Position numbers and translations under genes: made by a program. From Prado023 sp964418695 (lineage in GTDB: Bacteria; Actinomycetota; Actinomycetes; S36-B12; CAIYMF01): DNA of 64,000 bases. This document shows positions 18,178-26,731 of the stretch, one piece after another. Location of the stretch: the NCBI GenBank assembly GCA_964418695.1, contig CAYQMN010000005.1:106863-170862 (forward strand), written 5' to 3'. Position 1 is the first letter of the stretch. Every line of letters begins with the position of its first letter. The notes under the pieces are model-generated. The model was not told where the DNA came from. It saw only the letters and a program-made list of their open reading frames with translations, and made no database searches.

Positions 18178-20154
18178 ATGGCCGGCCGGGTGCGCTCCGA
18201 GGATGTCGCCCTGGTGCGCGAGCGAGCCCGGATCGACCAGGTGATCGCCGAGGCCGTGACGTTGCGGACCGCCGGTGCCGGGTCGCTCAAGGGGCTGTGC
18301 CCGTTCCACGACGAGCGCTCCGCGAGCTTCCATGTGACCCCGTCGCGCGGGCTCTACTACTGCTTCGGCTGTGGCGAGGGTGGCGATGTCGTCGACTTCC
18401 TGATGAAGCATGACCACCTCACGTTCACCGAGGCGCTGGAGAAGCTGGCGGCGCGGGTCGGGGTCACGCTGCGCTACGAGGACGGCCAGGGTCCGCAGGC
18501 GCCGCGCGGCCCGAGCCGCACGCGGCTGGCCCAGGCCAACAAGGTGGCCGCCGCCTGGTTCGTCGAGCAGCTGGCCACGCCCGCGGCGATGCCCGGTCGC
18601 CAGCTGCTCACCGAGCGCGGGTTCGACCAGGAGGCGACCGCGCGGTTCGGCGTCGGGTTCGCGCCCCGCTCGTGGGACGGGCTGCTCGGCGTGCTGCGCG
18701 GGCGCGGGTTCACCGACGCCGAGACGCTGGCCGCCGGCCTGGCCGCGCAGGGGCAGCGCGGCACCTACGACCGGTTCCGGGGCCGGCTGGTGTGGCCGAT
18801 CCGCGACGGGTCCGGCGACGTGCTGGGCTTCGGTGCCCGCAAGCTCGACGCCGACGACGACGGACCGAAGTACCTGAACACCCCGGAGACCGCCCTGTAC
18901 AAGAAGTCCCAGGTGCTCTACGGGCTGGACCTGGCCCGCAAGGACATCGGCCGACTCAAGCAGGTGGTCGTCGTGGAGGGCTACACCGACGTGATGGCCG
19001 CGCACCTGGCCGGGGTCACCACCGCCGTGGCCACCTGCGGCACCGCCTTCGGTCCCGACCACGCGGCGCTGGTGCGCCGGTACCTGTCCGACGACGACAC
19101 GTTCGGCGGGGAGGTCATCTTCACCTTCGACGGCGACGCGGCCGGGCAGAAGGCGGCGCTGCGGGCCTTCGAGGGCGACCAGCGCTTCGTCGCCCAGACG
19201 TTCATCGCGGTCTCGCCGGACGACATGGACCCCTGCGAGCTGCGGCTGGCCCGCGGCGACGCGGCCGTGCGCGAGCTGGTCGCCAGCCGGACGCCGCTGT
19301 TCGCGTTCGCGATCCGCTCGACCATCGCCGAGCTGAATCTCTCGACCGCCGAGGGCCGGGTCGCCGCCGTGCGGCGGGCCGCTCCGCTGGTCGCGCGCAT
19401 CCGGGACACGTCGCTGCGACCTGAGTACGCCCGGCTGCTGGCCGGATGGGTCGGGGTGCCGGAGGCCGAGGTCCGCGACGCGGTGCGCACGGCCGCTCGC
19501 GCCCCCAGTGGGTCGGGTGGGCGTGCGGGGGGTCGCGGGGGTTCTGGTGGGCCGGGGGGCGCGGCAGGTCCTCGGCCGGCGGATGGCTCTGGTCCGGATC
19601 GAGGTTCGCGGGCGGGCGGGCAGGGTGACGCGGGCGGTGCCCCGCCGCCCTCGCCGGGCCGGGCGCCCCGGCCCAACCCGCGGGAGCCGGCGCTGTTCGT
19701 GGAGCGCGAGTCGCTCAAGTGCGTCTTGCAGGAGCCCGAGCTGGTCGGGGAGTGGTTCGAGTCGATCCAGCTCGGCACGTTCCGGCACCCCGCCTACGAG
19801 CGGGTGCGCGCGGCAGTCGAGGGTGCCGGCGGGACGTCCGCCGGGGTGGGTGGACGAGAGTGGGTCGACGCGGTGCTGGCGGCCAGTGCCGACGACGACG
19901 TGCGCTCCCTGGTCCGCGAGCTGGCCGTGGAGCCGCTGACCACCGCCCGCGACGGGGACGCCCGCTACGCCACGTCGATCGTGGCCCGGCTGCTCTGGGA
20001 CGAGGCCGGTCGCCGGCTGGTCGACCTCAAGCGCGAGCTCGGTCAGCTCGACGGGGCCGGCCAGACCGAGCGGGCGACCGCGCTGCTGGCCGACGTCATG
20101 GAGCTCGAGGTGTACCGCCGCGAGCTGGCCCAGGTCGGGTTGGGGGAGGCGTGA
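18178..20154 (+). CDS. dnaG: DNA primase DnaG
   Basis: A 658-residue replicative primase. The CHC2 zinc finger CPFHDERSASF...CFGCGEGG begins near residue 41. The Toprim core has VVVVEGYTDVMAAH and FTFDGDAAGQKAA. A DnaB-binding helical C-terminal domain follows. Between about residues 440 and 505 there is a Gly/Pro/Ser-rich, probably disordered linker before the C-terminal domain. The gene overlaps the next start by one base. Confidence 0.95.
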   Translation: MAGRVRSEDVALVRERARIDQVIAEAVTLRTAGAGSLKGLCPFHDERSASFHVTPSRGLYYCFGCGEGGDVVDFLMKHDHLTFTEALEKLAARVGVTLRYEDGQGPQAPRGPSRTRLAQANKVAAAWFVEQLATPAAMPGRQLLTERGFDQEATARFGVGFAPRSWDGLLGVLRGRGFTDAETLAAGLAAQGQRGTYDRFRGRLVWPIRDGSGDVLGFGARKLDADDDGPKYLNTPETALYKKSQVLYGLDLARKDIGRLKQVVVVEGYTDVMAAHLAGVTTAVATCGTAFGPDHAALVRRYLSDDDTFGGEVIFTFDGDAAGQKAALRAFEGDQRFVAQTFIAVSPDDMDPCELRLARGDAAVRELVASRTPLFAFAIRSTIAELNLSTAEGRVAAVRRAAPLVARIRDTSLRPEYARLLAGWVGVPEAEVRDAVRTAARAPSGSGGRAGGRGGSGGPGGAAGPRPADGSGPDRGSRAGGQGDAGGAPPPSPGRAPRPNPREPALFVERESLKCVLQEPELVGEWFESIQLGTFRHPAYERVRAAVEGAGGTSAGVGGREWVDAVLAASADDDVRSLVRELAVEPLTTARDGDARYATSIVARLLWDEAGRRLVDLKRELGQLDGAGQTERATALLADVMELEVYRRELAQVGLGEA

Positions 20155-20687
20155 TGCGGGGCAGGCTGACGGGGCGAGGGCTGACCGGACGGGGAGCCGG
20201 TGATCCGCGGGTCGCCGAGCTGCTGGGCGAGCACGGGCGCCGCGAGCGGCTGCTGGCCTGGGGCGAGCTGTCGGACGGGCAGATCGTGGCCTGCACGCGG
20301 GAGGCCCTGCACGTGCCCGAGGTGGGGCGGCTGGCCTGGGACCAGGTGATCCGCGCCGGCTGGTCCGAGGAGTTCCTCGACCTCGTGTACCAGGCGCAGC
20401 CGGGGGCCGGACGCGCGGAGGTGCGCCTGCGGTTCGAGGCGCCCGGCAACGTCCCGGCGGTCGTGCGCGAGCGGGTGGAGTGGACGGTGCTGGCCTCGCA
20501 CGCGGTCACCCTGCGTCATCCCGACGGCCGGACCGCGCAGGCGGTGCTGAACGCCCGGCGCTCGCCGGAGTCCGGGGAGGTGCGCTGGGCGGTGGTCTTC
20601 GGCGCGGACGCCGATCCCAGCGACGAGCAGTGGCGAGCAGCAGCCGACGAGGCCCTGGCCGAGGTGCGCGACCAACTCGGCATCTGA
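20154..20687 (+). CDS. Conserved protein of unknown function, coupled to dnaG
   Basis: A 177-residue soluble protein. Its ATG overlaps the dnaG stop (TGATG), so the two are translationally coupled. I do not recognise a named family. Residues about 25-125 alternate charged and hydrophobic positions in short strands (LLAWGELSDGQIVACTREALH, split at GQ; VEWTVLASHAVTLRH), suggesting a beta-rich fold, followed by a C-terminal helix. A short hypothetical gene after dnaG also occurs in mycobacteria, so it may be a conserved neighbour; role unknown. Confidence 0.75.
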   Translation: MRGRLTGRGLTGRGAGDPRVAELLGEHGRRERLLAWGELSDGQIVACTREALHVPEVGRLAWDQVIRAGWSEEFLDLVYQAQPGAGRAEVRLRFEAPGNVPAVVRERVEWTVLASHAVTLRHPDGRTAQAVLNARRSPESGEVRWAVVFGADADPSDEQWRAAADEALAEVRDQLGI

Positions 20688-20747
20688 CCTCCGGCGGATC
20701 GGGCGCTGCGGCATGATGACCGCACCCCCACCTTTCCAGGAGTCGTC

Positions 20748-21776
20748 ATGCGCGCCGTTGGCTACCAGCACAGCCTGCCCGTCGAGGATCCGCTCTCGCT
20801 GCAGGACGTCGAGCTGCCGGATCCCCAGCCCGGCCCGCGCGACCTGCTGGTGGAGGTCCATGCGGTGTCGGCGAACCCGGTGGACACCAAGCAGCGCAAG
20901 CGCGCGGAGCCCGGCGAGGGCCAGTGGGCGGTGCTGGGCTACGACGCGGTCGGCATCGTGCGCGAGACCGGCGCGGCGGTCTCGCGGTCCAGCCCCGGCG
21001 ACCGGGTCTGGTACGCCGGGAGCATCCGGCGCCAGGGGTCGAACGCGCAGCTGCAGGTCGTCGACGAGCGGGTGGTCGCGCTGGCCCCGCACAACCTGAG
21101 CGACGCGGACGCCGCGGCGCTCCCGCTCACGACCATCACCGCCTACGAGCTGCTCTTCGACCGGCTCGGGGTGCCGCGCTCCCGGCCCGCTCACGACCAT
21201 CCGGAGCAGTCCGTGCTGGTCATCGGCGCCGGCGGTGGGGTGGGCTCGATCCTCGTGCAGCTGGCCCGCCAGCTCACCGACCTGACCGTCATCGCCACCG
21301 CCTCGCGCCCCGAGACCCGCGAGTGGGTCACCGCGCACGGGGCGCATCGGGTGCTCGACCACTCCAAGCCGCTGTCCGAGGAGCTCTCGGCCGCCGGGCT
21401 GCCTGCCCCGGAGTTCGTGGCGAGCCTGACCGGCTCCGGGCAGCACTTCGCCGAGGTGGCCACCCTGATCGCGCCGCAGGGCAGGTACGGGCTCATCGAC
21501 GACCCCGATCCGGCGGCCATCGAGTTCCAGCGCTTCAAGGGCAAGTCGGTGAGCCTGCACTGGGAGTCGATGTTCACCCGGTCGGTGTTCGAGACCCCGG
21601 ACATGATCCGCCAGCACGAGCTGCTGACCGAGGTGGCCAGGCTCGTGGACGCCGGGCGCATCCGCACCACGATCGGCCAGCACTACGGCCCGATCACCGC
21701 GGCGAACCTCAGGCGGGCGCACGCCACCCTCGAAGCGGGCGCCTCGGTCGGCAAGATCGTCCTCGAAGGCTTTTGA
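20748..21776 (+). CDS. Zinc-type/quinone-oxidoreductase-like MDR dehydrogenase
   Basis: A 342-residue medium-chain dehydrogenase/reductase. The GroES-like N-domain contains EVHAVSANPVDTKQRK, and a Rossmann domain has the NAD(P)-binding GAGGGVGSILVQLAR. The catalytic-zinc cysteine and histidine ligands of classic alcohol dehydrogenases are absent, which places it with NADPH:quinone reductase or zinc-independent ZADH proteins. Shine-Dalgarno CAGGAG precedes the ATG. Substrate unknown; it stands alone upstream of tRNA-Asn. Confidence 0.85.
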   Translation: MRAVGYQHSLPVEDPLSLQDVELPDPQPGPRDLLVEVHAVSANPVDTKQRKRAEPGEGQWAVLGYDAVGIVRETGAAVSRSSPGDRVWYAGSIRRQGSNAQLQVVDERVVALAPHNLSDADAAALPLTTITAYELLFDRLGVPRSRPAHDHPEQSVLVIGAGGGVGSILVQLARQLTDLTVIATASRPETREWVTAHGAHRVLDHSKPLSEELSAAGLPAPEFVASLTGSGQHFAEVATLIAPQGRYGLIDDPDPAAIEFQRFKGKSVSLHWESMFTRSVFETPDMIRQHELLTEVARLVDAGRIRTTIGQHYGPITAANLRRAHATLEAGASVGKIVLEGF

Positions 21777-21920
21777 GCCCGGCTGTTCGTGGGCCGGGTA
21801 TTCGGGGCGGCGGACACCGGGGTCTGGGGACCCGCAGCGGTGGGCAGGCAGGCCGTGGGCGACGACGTGGCCAGCATCGACGTGCAGGCCTGCGATTCGG
21901 TCGGCGGCGTCGGTGGTTGC

Positions 21921-21926
21921 TATCCT
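21921..21926 (+). promoter_or_regulatory. -10 (TATCCT) of tRNA-Asn
   Basis: TATCCT 16 nt upstream of the mature tRNA 5' end. Confidence 0.5.
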
Positions 21927-21942
21927 TCTCCGGCGCGTTCGA

Positions 21943-22015
21943 TCCCCCATAGCTCAATAGGCAGAGCGTCCGACTGTTAATCGGCAGGTTCCTGGTTCGA
22001 GTCCAGGTGGGGGAG
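21943..22015 (+). tRNA. tRNA-Asn (GTT)
   Basis: Acceptor TCCCCCA pairs with TGGGGGA, the D-arm has AGCTCAATAGGCAGAGC, the anticodon loop is CTGTTAA with anticodon GTT, and the T-arm is CCTGG-TTCGAGT-CCAGG. Discriminator is G. The 3' CCA is not encoded. Confidence 0.96.
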
Positions 22016-22030
22016 CATCACTGCAGGTCA

Positions 22031-22065
22031 GGGCCCGGTTCTCCGTGAGGGAACCGGGCCCTTGT
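22031..22065 (+). terminator. Strong intrinsic terminator after tRNA-Asn
   Basis: GGGCCCGGTTC (22031-22041) pairs perfectly with GAACCGGGCCC (22051-22061), an 11-bp stem followed by TTGT. Confidence 0.85.
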
Positions 22066-22157
22066 CGTGGTGCCCGGCGGTCGCCGCCCATCCGGATTGC
22101 CCCAGGGGGTGGCGCCCTGGTGCCCGTTCGGACCTGTCGAGCGGCGCCTCGCGGGCC

Positions 22158-22163
22158 TACCAT
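22158..22163 (+). promoter_or_regulatory. Candidate -10 (TACCAT) for the metalloprotease operon
   Basis: TACCAT about 28 nt before the first GTG; a GGAG Shine-Dalgarno lies at 22184-22187. Confidence 0.4.
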
Positions 22164-22190
22164 CGAGCGATCCGCACCTGATCGGAGTCA

Positions 22191-23798
22191 GTGGTGGCGC
22201 AGAGCAGGTCCAAGCGGCCCGTGCGGCCGTCCCAGGCGCTGGCCGAGGAGCGCGGTCAGCCCACCCTCGCGCCGCACAGCCTGCAGGGTCTTCAGCGCGC
22301 GGTCGGCAACCGGGCGGTGGCCCAGCTCATGTCGGTGACGGTGCAGCGGCTCAAGCTCAACGACGGGCCGACGGTCGCCGTCGGGAACCTGCAGCAGCAG
22401 CTCAACGCGGTCGGCGGTCCGCGGGTGGCGATCACGGGCCGGTTCGACGCGGCGACGCAGACCGCGGTGAAGGCGTTCCAGACGGCCAAGGGGCTGCCCG
22501 CGACCGGGGAGACCGACGCCGCGACCCACAAGGCGCTGGACACCGCTGCGCCGCTGACGGTGAAGGGCGGCCAGACCACCGTCGAGCACGGTGCGGCCAA
22601 CGTGCACGGCACGACGTTCGCCGGTTGGGAGGGCACGCACAAGATGGGCACGGTCGGCGCGGCCGGGGGCGCGGACGTGGCCCGGGGCGCCAAGACGAAT
22701 CGGCCGGCCGCCGTCCGCGAGCTGCAGCAGCGGCTCAACGGGAGCGCGGCGCTGAAGGCCGCGGCGACCAAGCTGGCGGTGGACGGCATCTTCGGGCCCC
22801 GGACCGAGAGCGGGCTCAAGCTCTTCCAGACGGCCAACGGGGTCGCCCCGGCGACCGGCATCGCCGATCCCGCCACCTGGACGCTGCTGGAGACCCTGGG
22901 CGGCCCGGCCACGGGCGGGCGGGTCGAGTTCGAGTGGCGCGAGGAGGTCGAGGGCGTCTCGAACGTGGGTGGCCGGGCCAAGTACGAGTGGCGCCTGAGC
23001 CCGACCGAGCTGCGGATCACCGCGGGCATCAACTTCATCCCCAAGGCCAAGGGCGTGCAGCCGAAGATCAACGACTGGCTCTCCGAGATCCGCACGATCT
23101 GGAGCACGTTCAAGGGCGTGAGCAAGACCGACCCGAAGGCCAAGCCGGTGCAGGTGAGCTTCGACGCGCTGCAGGGCGGCAAGGACTTCAACATCAACGT
23201 GCTCAAGAAGCCGGGCTTCCGCTCGGACGCGGCCAACTGGAACGCGCTGGACGGCCGGCGCGGGCTGGCCGCCCACGAGTTCGGCCACCTGATCGGGCTG
23301 TCCGACGAGTACAACCGCGACGAAGGCCAGTTCCTGGCGACGACCGGCCAGGAGCCGCCGACCGGCAATCCCGCGGGCAACGCCGCGAAGGCCGACACGC
23401 TGGCCAACGCGATCAAGGCCGAGCTGCCGATCACGGACGCCGACGGCACGAAGCTGGCCGGTGTGGTCACCGCCGAGCTGGGCGGCAACCAGGGCGGCTA
23501 CTCGCGCTTCGTCGCGCAGCGCTACCGGGCGCTGCACGGCAGCGAGGTGGCCGCCGACATCACGGCTGCGTTCAAGACCAAGGGCTTCCCCGGGTTCCAC
23601 GGCCCCAAGACCCGCGCGATCACGCCGTTCCTGTACTCGACCGGCGGGATCATGGGCACGATGACGACCGCCGCGGTACCCGGCGGGCATCAGCACCCCG
23701 TCGAGGCCCGGCACATCCAGCCGTTCGTGAACATCATCGCCCGCGAGCGTGGCCTGGCCTCGGGCGCGGCCGAGCAGTGGGAGGCTCGGCCGCGATGA
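22191..23798 (+). CDS. Peptidoglycan-binding zincin metalloprotease with eCIS-cargo-like N-terminal motif
   Basis: A 535-residue protein. Residues 34-47 are LQRAVGNRAVAQLM, matching the LQ-x3-GN-x-AV-x2-L motif found in many DUF4157-type and extracellular-contractile-injection cargo proteins. Two PG_binding_1 repeats follow (about 60-115 with FDAATQTAVKAFQTAKGLPA and 176-238 with DGIFGPRTESGLKLFQ). The catalytic part has HEFGHLIGLSDEY at 362-374, an HExxHxxGxxD zincin signature, and GIMG near 486 as a possible Met-turn. No classical signal peptide is visible, consistent with non-Sec delivery. Start is GTG 22191 or 22194. It heads a four-gene coupled operon. Function as an injected or lysis-released effector is inference. 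Confidence 0.8.
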   Translation: MVAQSRSKRPVRPSQALAEERGQPTLAPHSLQGLQRAVGNRAVAQLMSVTVQRLKLNDGPTVAVGNLQQQLNAVGGPRVAITGRFDAATQTAVKAFQTAKGLPATGETDAATHKALDTAAPLTVKGGQTTVEHGAANVHGTTFAGWEGTHKMGTVGAAGGADVARGAKTNRPAAVRELQQRLNGSAALKAAATKLAVDGIFGPRTESGLKLFQTANGVAPATGIADPATWTLLETLGGPATGGRVEFEWREEVEGVSNVGGRAKYEWRLSPTELRITAGINFIPKAKGVQPKINDWLSEIRTIWSTFKGVSKTDPKAKPVQVSFDALQGGKDFNINVLKKPGFRSDAANWNALDGRRGLAAHEFGHLIGLSDEYNRDEGQFLATTGQEPPTGNPAGNAAKADTLANAIKAELPITDADGTKLAGVVTAELGGNQGGYSRFVAQRYRALHGSEVAADITAAFKTKGFPGFHGPKTRAITPFLYSTGGIMGTMTTAAVPGGHQHPVEARHIQPFVNIIARERGLASGAAEQWEARPR

Positions 23799-24511
23799 CC
23801 TACGCCCTGCGCCGATCCGGCGGGATGCCGCCGGCCGCCGACGAGCTGCTGACCGTCGCCGCGGACGGCTCGTGGACGATGCACCGCACGCAGGCGGTCG
23901 GTGCGGTCGGCACGTTCGCCGGGACGCTGGACCCGGCGGTGGTGGGTCGGCTGGCGGAGCCGCCCGCGGACGAGGCGGGGGTCGGGGCGGCGGGGGTCGG
24001 GGCGGCGGGTGGGCCGCCGCCGGCGATGACCCCGGACGCACAGACCGAGCGCGTCGACCTGGACGGGCGCGGCCTCACGCTGGGCGTCTACGACGAGCCA
24101 CCCGACGCGTGGGCGGAGCAGGTGAGGATCCTGCGCGACCTGCTCGACGAGCTGACCGAGCAGCCGGTCGCCGCGATCGCGCTGGTCGTCTCGGTCGATC
24201 CGCCGTCAGCCCGGCTGGAGCACTCCGGCTCGGCGGCGCTCACGATCGGCCCGGCGCCGATCCACGTCGCGGTCACGATCTGGGGCGCGGACGGGGCGAT
24301 CCTCACCCAGTCGGGCGCCCAGATCGAGGCCGGGGAGGGATCGGGCCGCGCCGAGGTCGGGCCCGGCTGGCGGCTGCCGCTGGCGGTGGGCGACTGGGCG
24401 CCCGAGCCCGGCCAGTGGCTGCAGGTCGAGGTGAGTCTGGAGGTCACCGACGACGCCGGGCGCCGGCCCGCGTCGATCAGCGCGATGGTCGAGGTGGGCG
24501 CGGATGCATGA
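23795..24511 (+). CDS. Unknown protein of the metalloprotease operon
   Basis: A 238-residue acidic protein of no family I recognise. ATG 23795 overlaps the metalloprotease stop (ATGA). The N-terminal part reads like a ligand- or substrate-recording domain (LLTVAADGSWTMHRTQAVG), then a small duplicated GVGAAGVGAAGG linker (about 60-72), then a C-terminal region rich in beta strands (ALVVSVDPPSARLEH, IHVAVTIWGADGAIL, WLQVEVSLEVTDDAG). No catalytic motif, signal peptide or membrane segment is seen. Tight coupling suggests it acts on or with the protease, for example as inhibitor, adaptor or cargo loader; this is inference. Confidence 0.7.
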   Translation: MTYALRRSGGMPPAADELLTVAADGSWTMHRTQAVGAVGTFAGTLDPAVVGRLAEPPADEAGVGAAGVGAAGGPPPAMTPDAQTERVDLDGRGLTLGVYDEPPDAWAEQVRILRDLLDELTEQPVAAIALVVSVDPPSARLEHSGSAALTIGPAPIHVAVTIWGADGAILTQSGAQIEAGEGSGRAEVGPGWRLPLAVGDWAPEPGQWLQVEVSLEVTDDAGRRPASISAMVEVGADA

Positions 24512-26225
24512 GGATCATCGAGCCGCGGAGGGTGACGACGCGCAGCCGCAACCCGCGATCGTCGCGACCCCCACCCCCACCCCCACCCCCGACCTCGACC
24601 CCGACCCCGAACCCGCCCCGACCAAGTCCCTCGAAGACCTGACGGGCGTGCGCACGATCGAGTCGATGGTCCCGCTGGCCCATTCGGCGCTGTGGTCGAT
24701 GGAGCGGGCGTTCTACGAGTCCAGCGACACCCACGACTGGGCGGTCGGGACGATCCCGCACCACATCACGACCAATCCGGGGATCGCCGCCGGCTACGCC
24801 GAGACGATCGTGGGCTTCGCGCGCGACTGCCGGGCCCAGGGGCTGCTGGCGCCCGGTGCGGTCCTGCGCGTGGTGGAGGTCGGCGGCGGCACGGGCCGGT
24901 TCGCCGCGCTGCTGCTCCGCGCGCTGGGCGACCTGCTGGCTGGCACCTCCCTGGCCGACGTCGAGGTGCGCTACGTCCTGACCGACTTCGCCGCCGAGCG
25001 GCTCGGGCAGTGGTCGGCGAATCCGGTGCTGGCCGCGGAGCAGGCCAGCGGGCGCCTGCGCGTGCTCACCCTGGACGCCACCGATCCGGTCGCATCCGAG
25101 GTCGCTCAGGAGCGGTTCGCGCTGGACCCCGGCGAGATCGCAGGGCCGGTGGTCCTGGTCGCCAACTACGTGCTCGACAGCCTTCCGCAGGTAGCCGTCG
25201 CCCTGCGCGGCGGCGCTGTCCTGGCCGGCCTGGTGTCGCTGGTCGAGCCCGCGGACGGGCGTCCGGCCGACGCACCGGTCGACGTGTCGACCCTGGAAGT
25301 GGAGTGGGACTTCCTCCCGCGGCCGATCGAGGGCCTGGACGACGACCTGCGTCCGGTGCTGGCCGACTATCAGGAGGCGCTGGACGACACGGTCGTGCTG
25401 CTGCCCTCGACGGGCGTCCGGCTGCTGGGCGCGCTGTGCCGGGACCGGGCCGCGCCCGCGCTCGCGCTGGTCTCGGACAAGGGGACGACCGGGCGGCGCG
25501 ACCTGCTCGGCCAGGGCCCGCCCGCCTTGGCCTTCCACGGCGGCGGGTTCTCCCTGATGGTCAACTTCGACGCCCTCGGCGGCGCGGTCGGCCGGTGGGG
25601 GGCGCAGGTGCTCGCCCCACCCGGCCGTGCCGCGCATCTGGTGTCGTGCGCCTACGTCTTCCCGCCGCGCGCGGCGGACGGGGCCCAGCCGCCGGCCTGG
25701 CCGGAGGCCACCCGGGCCTACGCCCGGCACCTCGGCGAGCACGGCCCTGACGACCAGTACCTGCTGCTCACGATGATCGCCGACGGCGAGATCTCCGCGT
25801 CGGTGGAGCAGCTGCTGGCGATCCTGCGGCTCTTCCACTGGGATCCGGCCACGTTCCTGCGGCTGGCGCCCCGGCTGCTGGAGCTGGCCCCGGAGATCGC
25901 CGACCCGTGGCGCAGCGAGGTCGCGCGCTGCCTGCGCCGGGTGTGGGCCGCCTATGTGCCGATCGGCGAGCAGGCCGAGGTCGCCACGCTGATCGGGCTG
26001 GTGCTGTCCGGGATGCGGCTGCACCGCGAGGCGCTGGGCTACTTCGAGGAGGCAGTGGCCGAGCACGGCCAGTCCTCGAACGCCCTGTTCGGTGCCGCGC
26101 TGAGCCATCTGGAGCTCGGCGACCCGGAGACTGCGCGAACCTCGGCGCAGGCCGCCCTGGCCGCTGATCCCGGCTTCGGCGCGGCCCGGGCGCTGCTGGT
26201 GACGCTGGCCGAGGAGCCCTCGTGA
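24504..26225 (+). CDS. SAM-dependent methyltransferase, MidA/NDUFAF7-like, with C-terminal TPR
   Basis: A 573-residue protein overlapping the preceding stop by 8 nt. After a Pro/Asp/Thr-rich N-terminal tail (about 1-40) there is a Rossmann-type methyltransferase with motif I VVEVGGGTGRF (about 122-132) and LVANYVLDSLPQ (about 218-229), the latter like the ANEFxDALP segment of MidA arginine methyltransferases. The last 60 residues form one to two TPR repeats (LHREALGYFEEAVAEHG, LELGDPETARTSAQAAL). A protein-modifying role is plausible because MidA-type enzymes modify protein arginines, but substrate and activity are unproven. Confidence 0.75.
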   Translation: MHEDHRAAEGDDAQPQPAIVATPTPTPTPDLDPDPEPAPTKSLEDLTGVRTIESMVPLAHSALWSMERAFYESSDTHDWAVGTIPHHITTNPGIAAGYAETIVGFARDCRAQGLLAPGAVLRVVEVGGGTGRFAALLLRALGDLLAGTSLADVEVRYVLTDFAAERLGQWSANPVLAAEQASGRLRVLTLDATDPVASEVAQERFALDPGEIAGPVVLVANYVLDSLPQVAVALRGGAVLAGLVSLVEPADGRPADAPVDVSTLEVEWDFLPRPIEGLDDDLRPVLADYQEALDDTVVLLPSTGVRLLGALCRDRAAPALALVSDKGTTGRRDLLGQGPPALAFHGGGFSLMVNFDALGGAVGRWGAQVLAPPGRAAHLVSCAYVFPPRAADGAQPPAWPEATRAYARHLGEHGPDDQYLLLTMIADGEISASVEQLLAILRLFHWDPATFLRLAPRLLELAPEIADPWRSEVARCLRRVWAAYVPIGEQAEVATLIGLVLSGMRLHREALGYFEEAVAEHGQSSNALFGAALSHLELGDPETARTSAQAALAADPGFGAARALLVTLAEEPS

Positions 26226-26683
26226 CGCTGCTGTCCGAGGCGGTCGCGGAGTTCCTGGTCGCCGACGAGTGGCCGGCCGTCCCGGTGCGCACCGAGGAGT
26301 CGGTCGCCTTCGAGACGGTCTTCGAGGGCAGCCAGGGCGCCTGGCCGGTGCGCCTCTCCGCCTACGACGCGTTCGGACAGCTGGTGGTCGAGTCGCTGCT
26401 GCCCTTCGACGTCGACACGGAGCGGGCGGTGGACCTGCGCGAGTTGGTCGCCGCGGTGAACTGGCAGCTCATCACCGGCGCGTTCCAGGTCGACCCGGCC
26501 AGCCTGGAGCTGCGGTTCCGCAACGCGCTGCTCCTGGCCGACGGGCAGCCCGTGACCCCGCGGCTCGTCAAGGGGCTGCTCTACTCCAACGTCCTGACCG
26601 TGGACCGGTGCTGGTGGGGGATCGCCGCGTTGGTGTCCGGCGAGCTCGGAGTCGCCGAGGTGGTGGCGGGGTTGCGGCTGTAG
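26222..26683 (+). CDS. YbjN-like (type III secretion chaperone fold) protein
   Basis: A 153-residue protein whose GTG overlaps the methyltransferase stop as GTGA. The arrangement of LVVESLLPFDVDTE, AVNWQLITGAFQVD, LELRFRNALLLAD and VKGLLYSNVLTVDRCW matches the YbjN family, which adopts the fold of type III secretion chaperones. In a cluster with a probable secreted or injected effector, a chaperone or adaptor role is attractive but inferred. Confidence 0.72.
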   Translation: MTLLSEAVAEFLVADEWPAVPVRTEESVAFETVFEGSQGAWPVRLSAYDAFGQLVVESLLPFDVDTERAVDLRELVAAVNWQLITGAFQVDPASLELRFRNALLLADGQPVTPRLVKGLLYSNVLTVDRCWWGIAALVSGELGVAEVVAGLRL

Positions 26684-26719
26684 ACGGCGAAGCCGGTCAG
26701 TGCTGTGAGCGTGGCCGCC

Positions 26720-26725
26720 TACGCT
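26720..26725 (+). promoter_or_regulatory. Leaderless -10 (TACGCT) for trmB
   Basis: TACGCT followed by 6 nt and ATG 26732. Confidence 0.55.
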
Positions 26726-26731
26726 GGGCCC

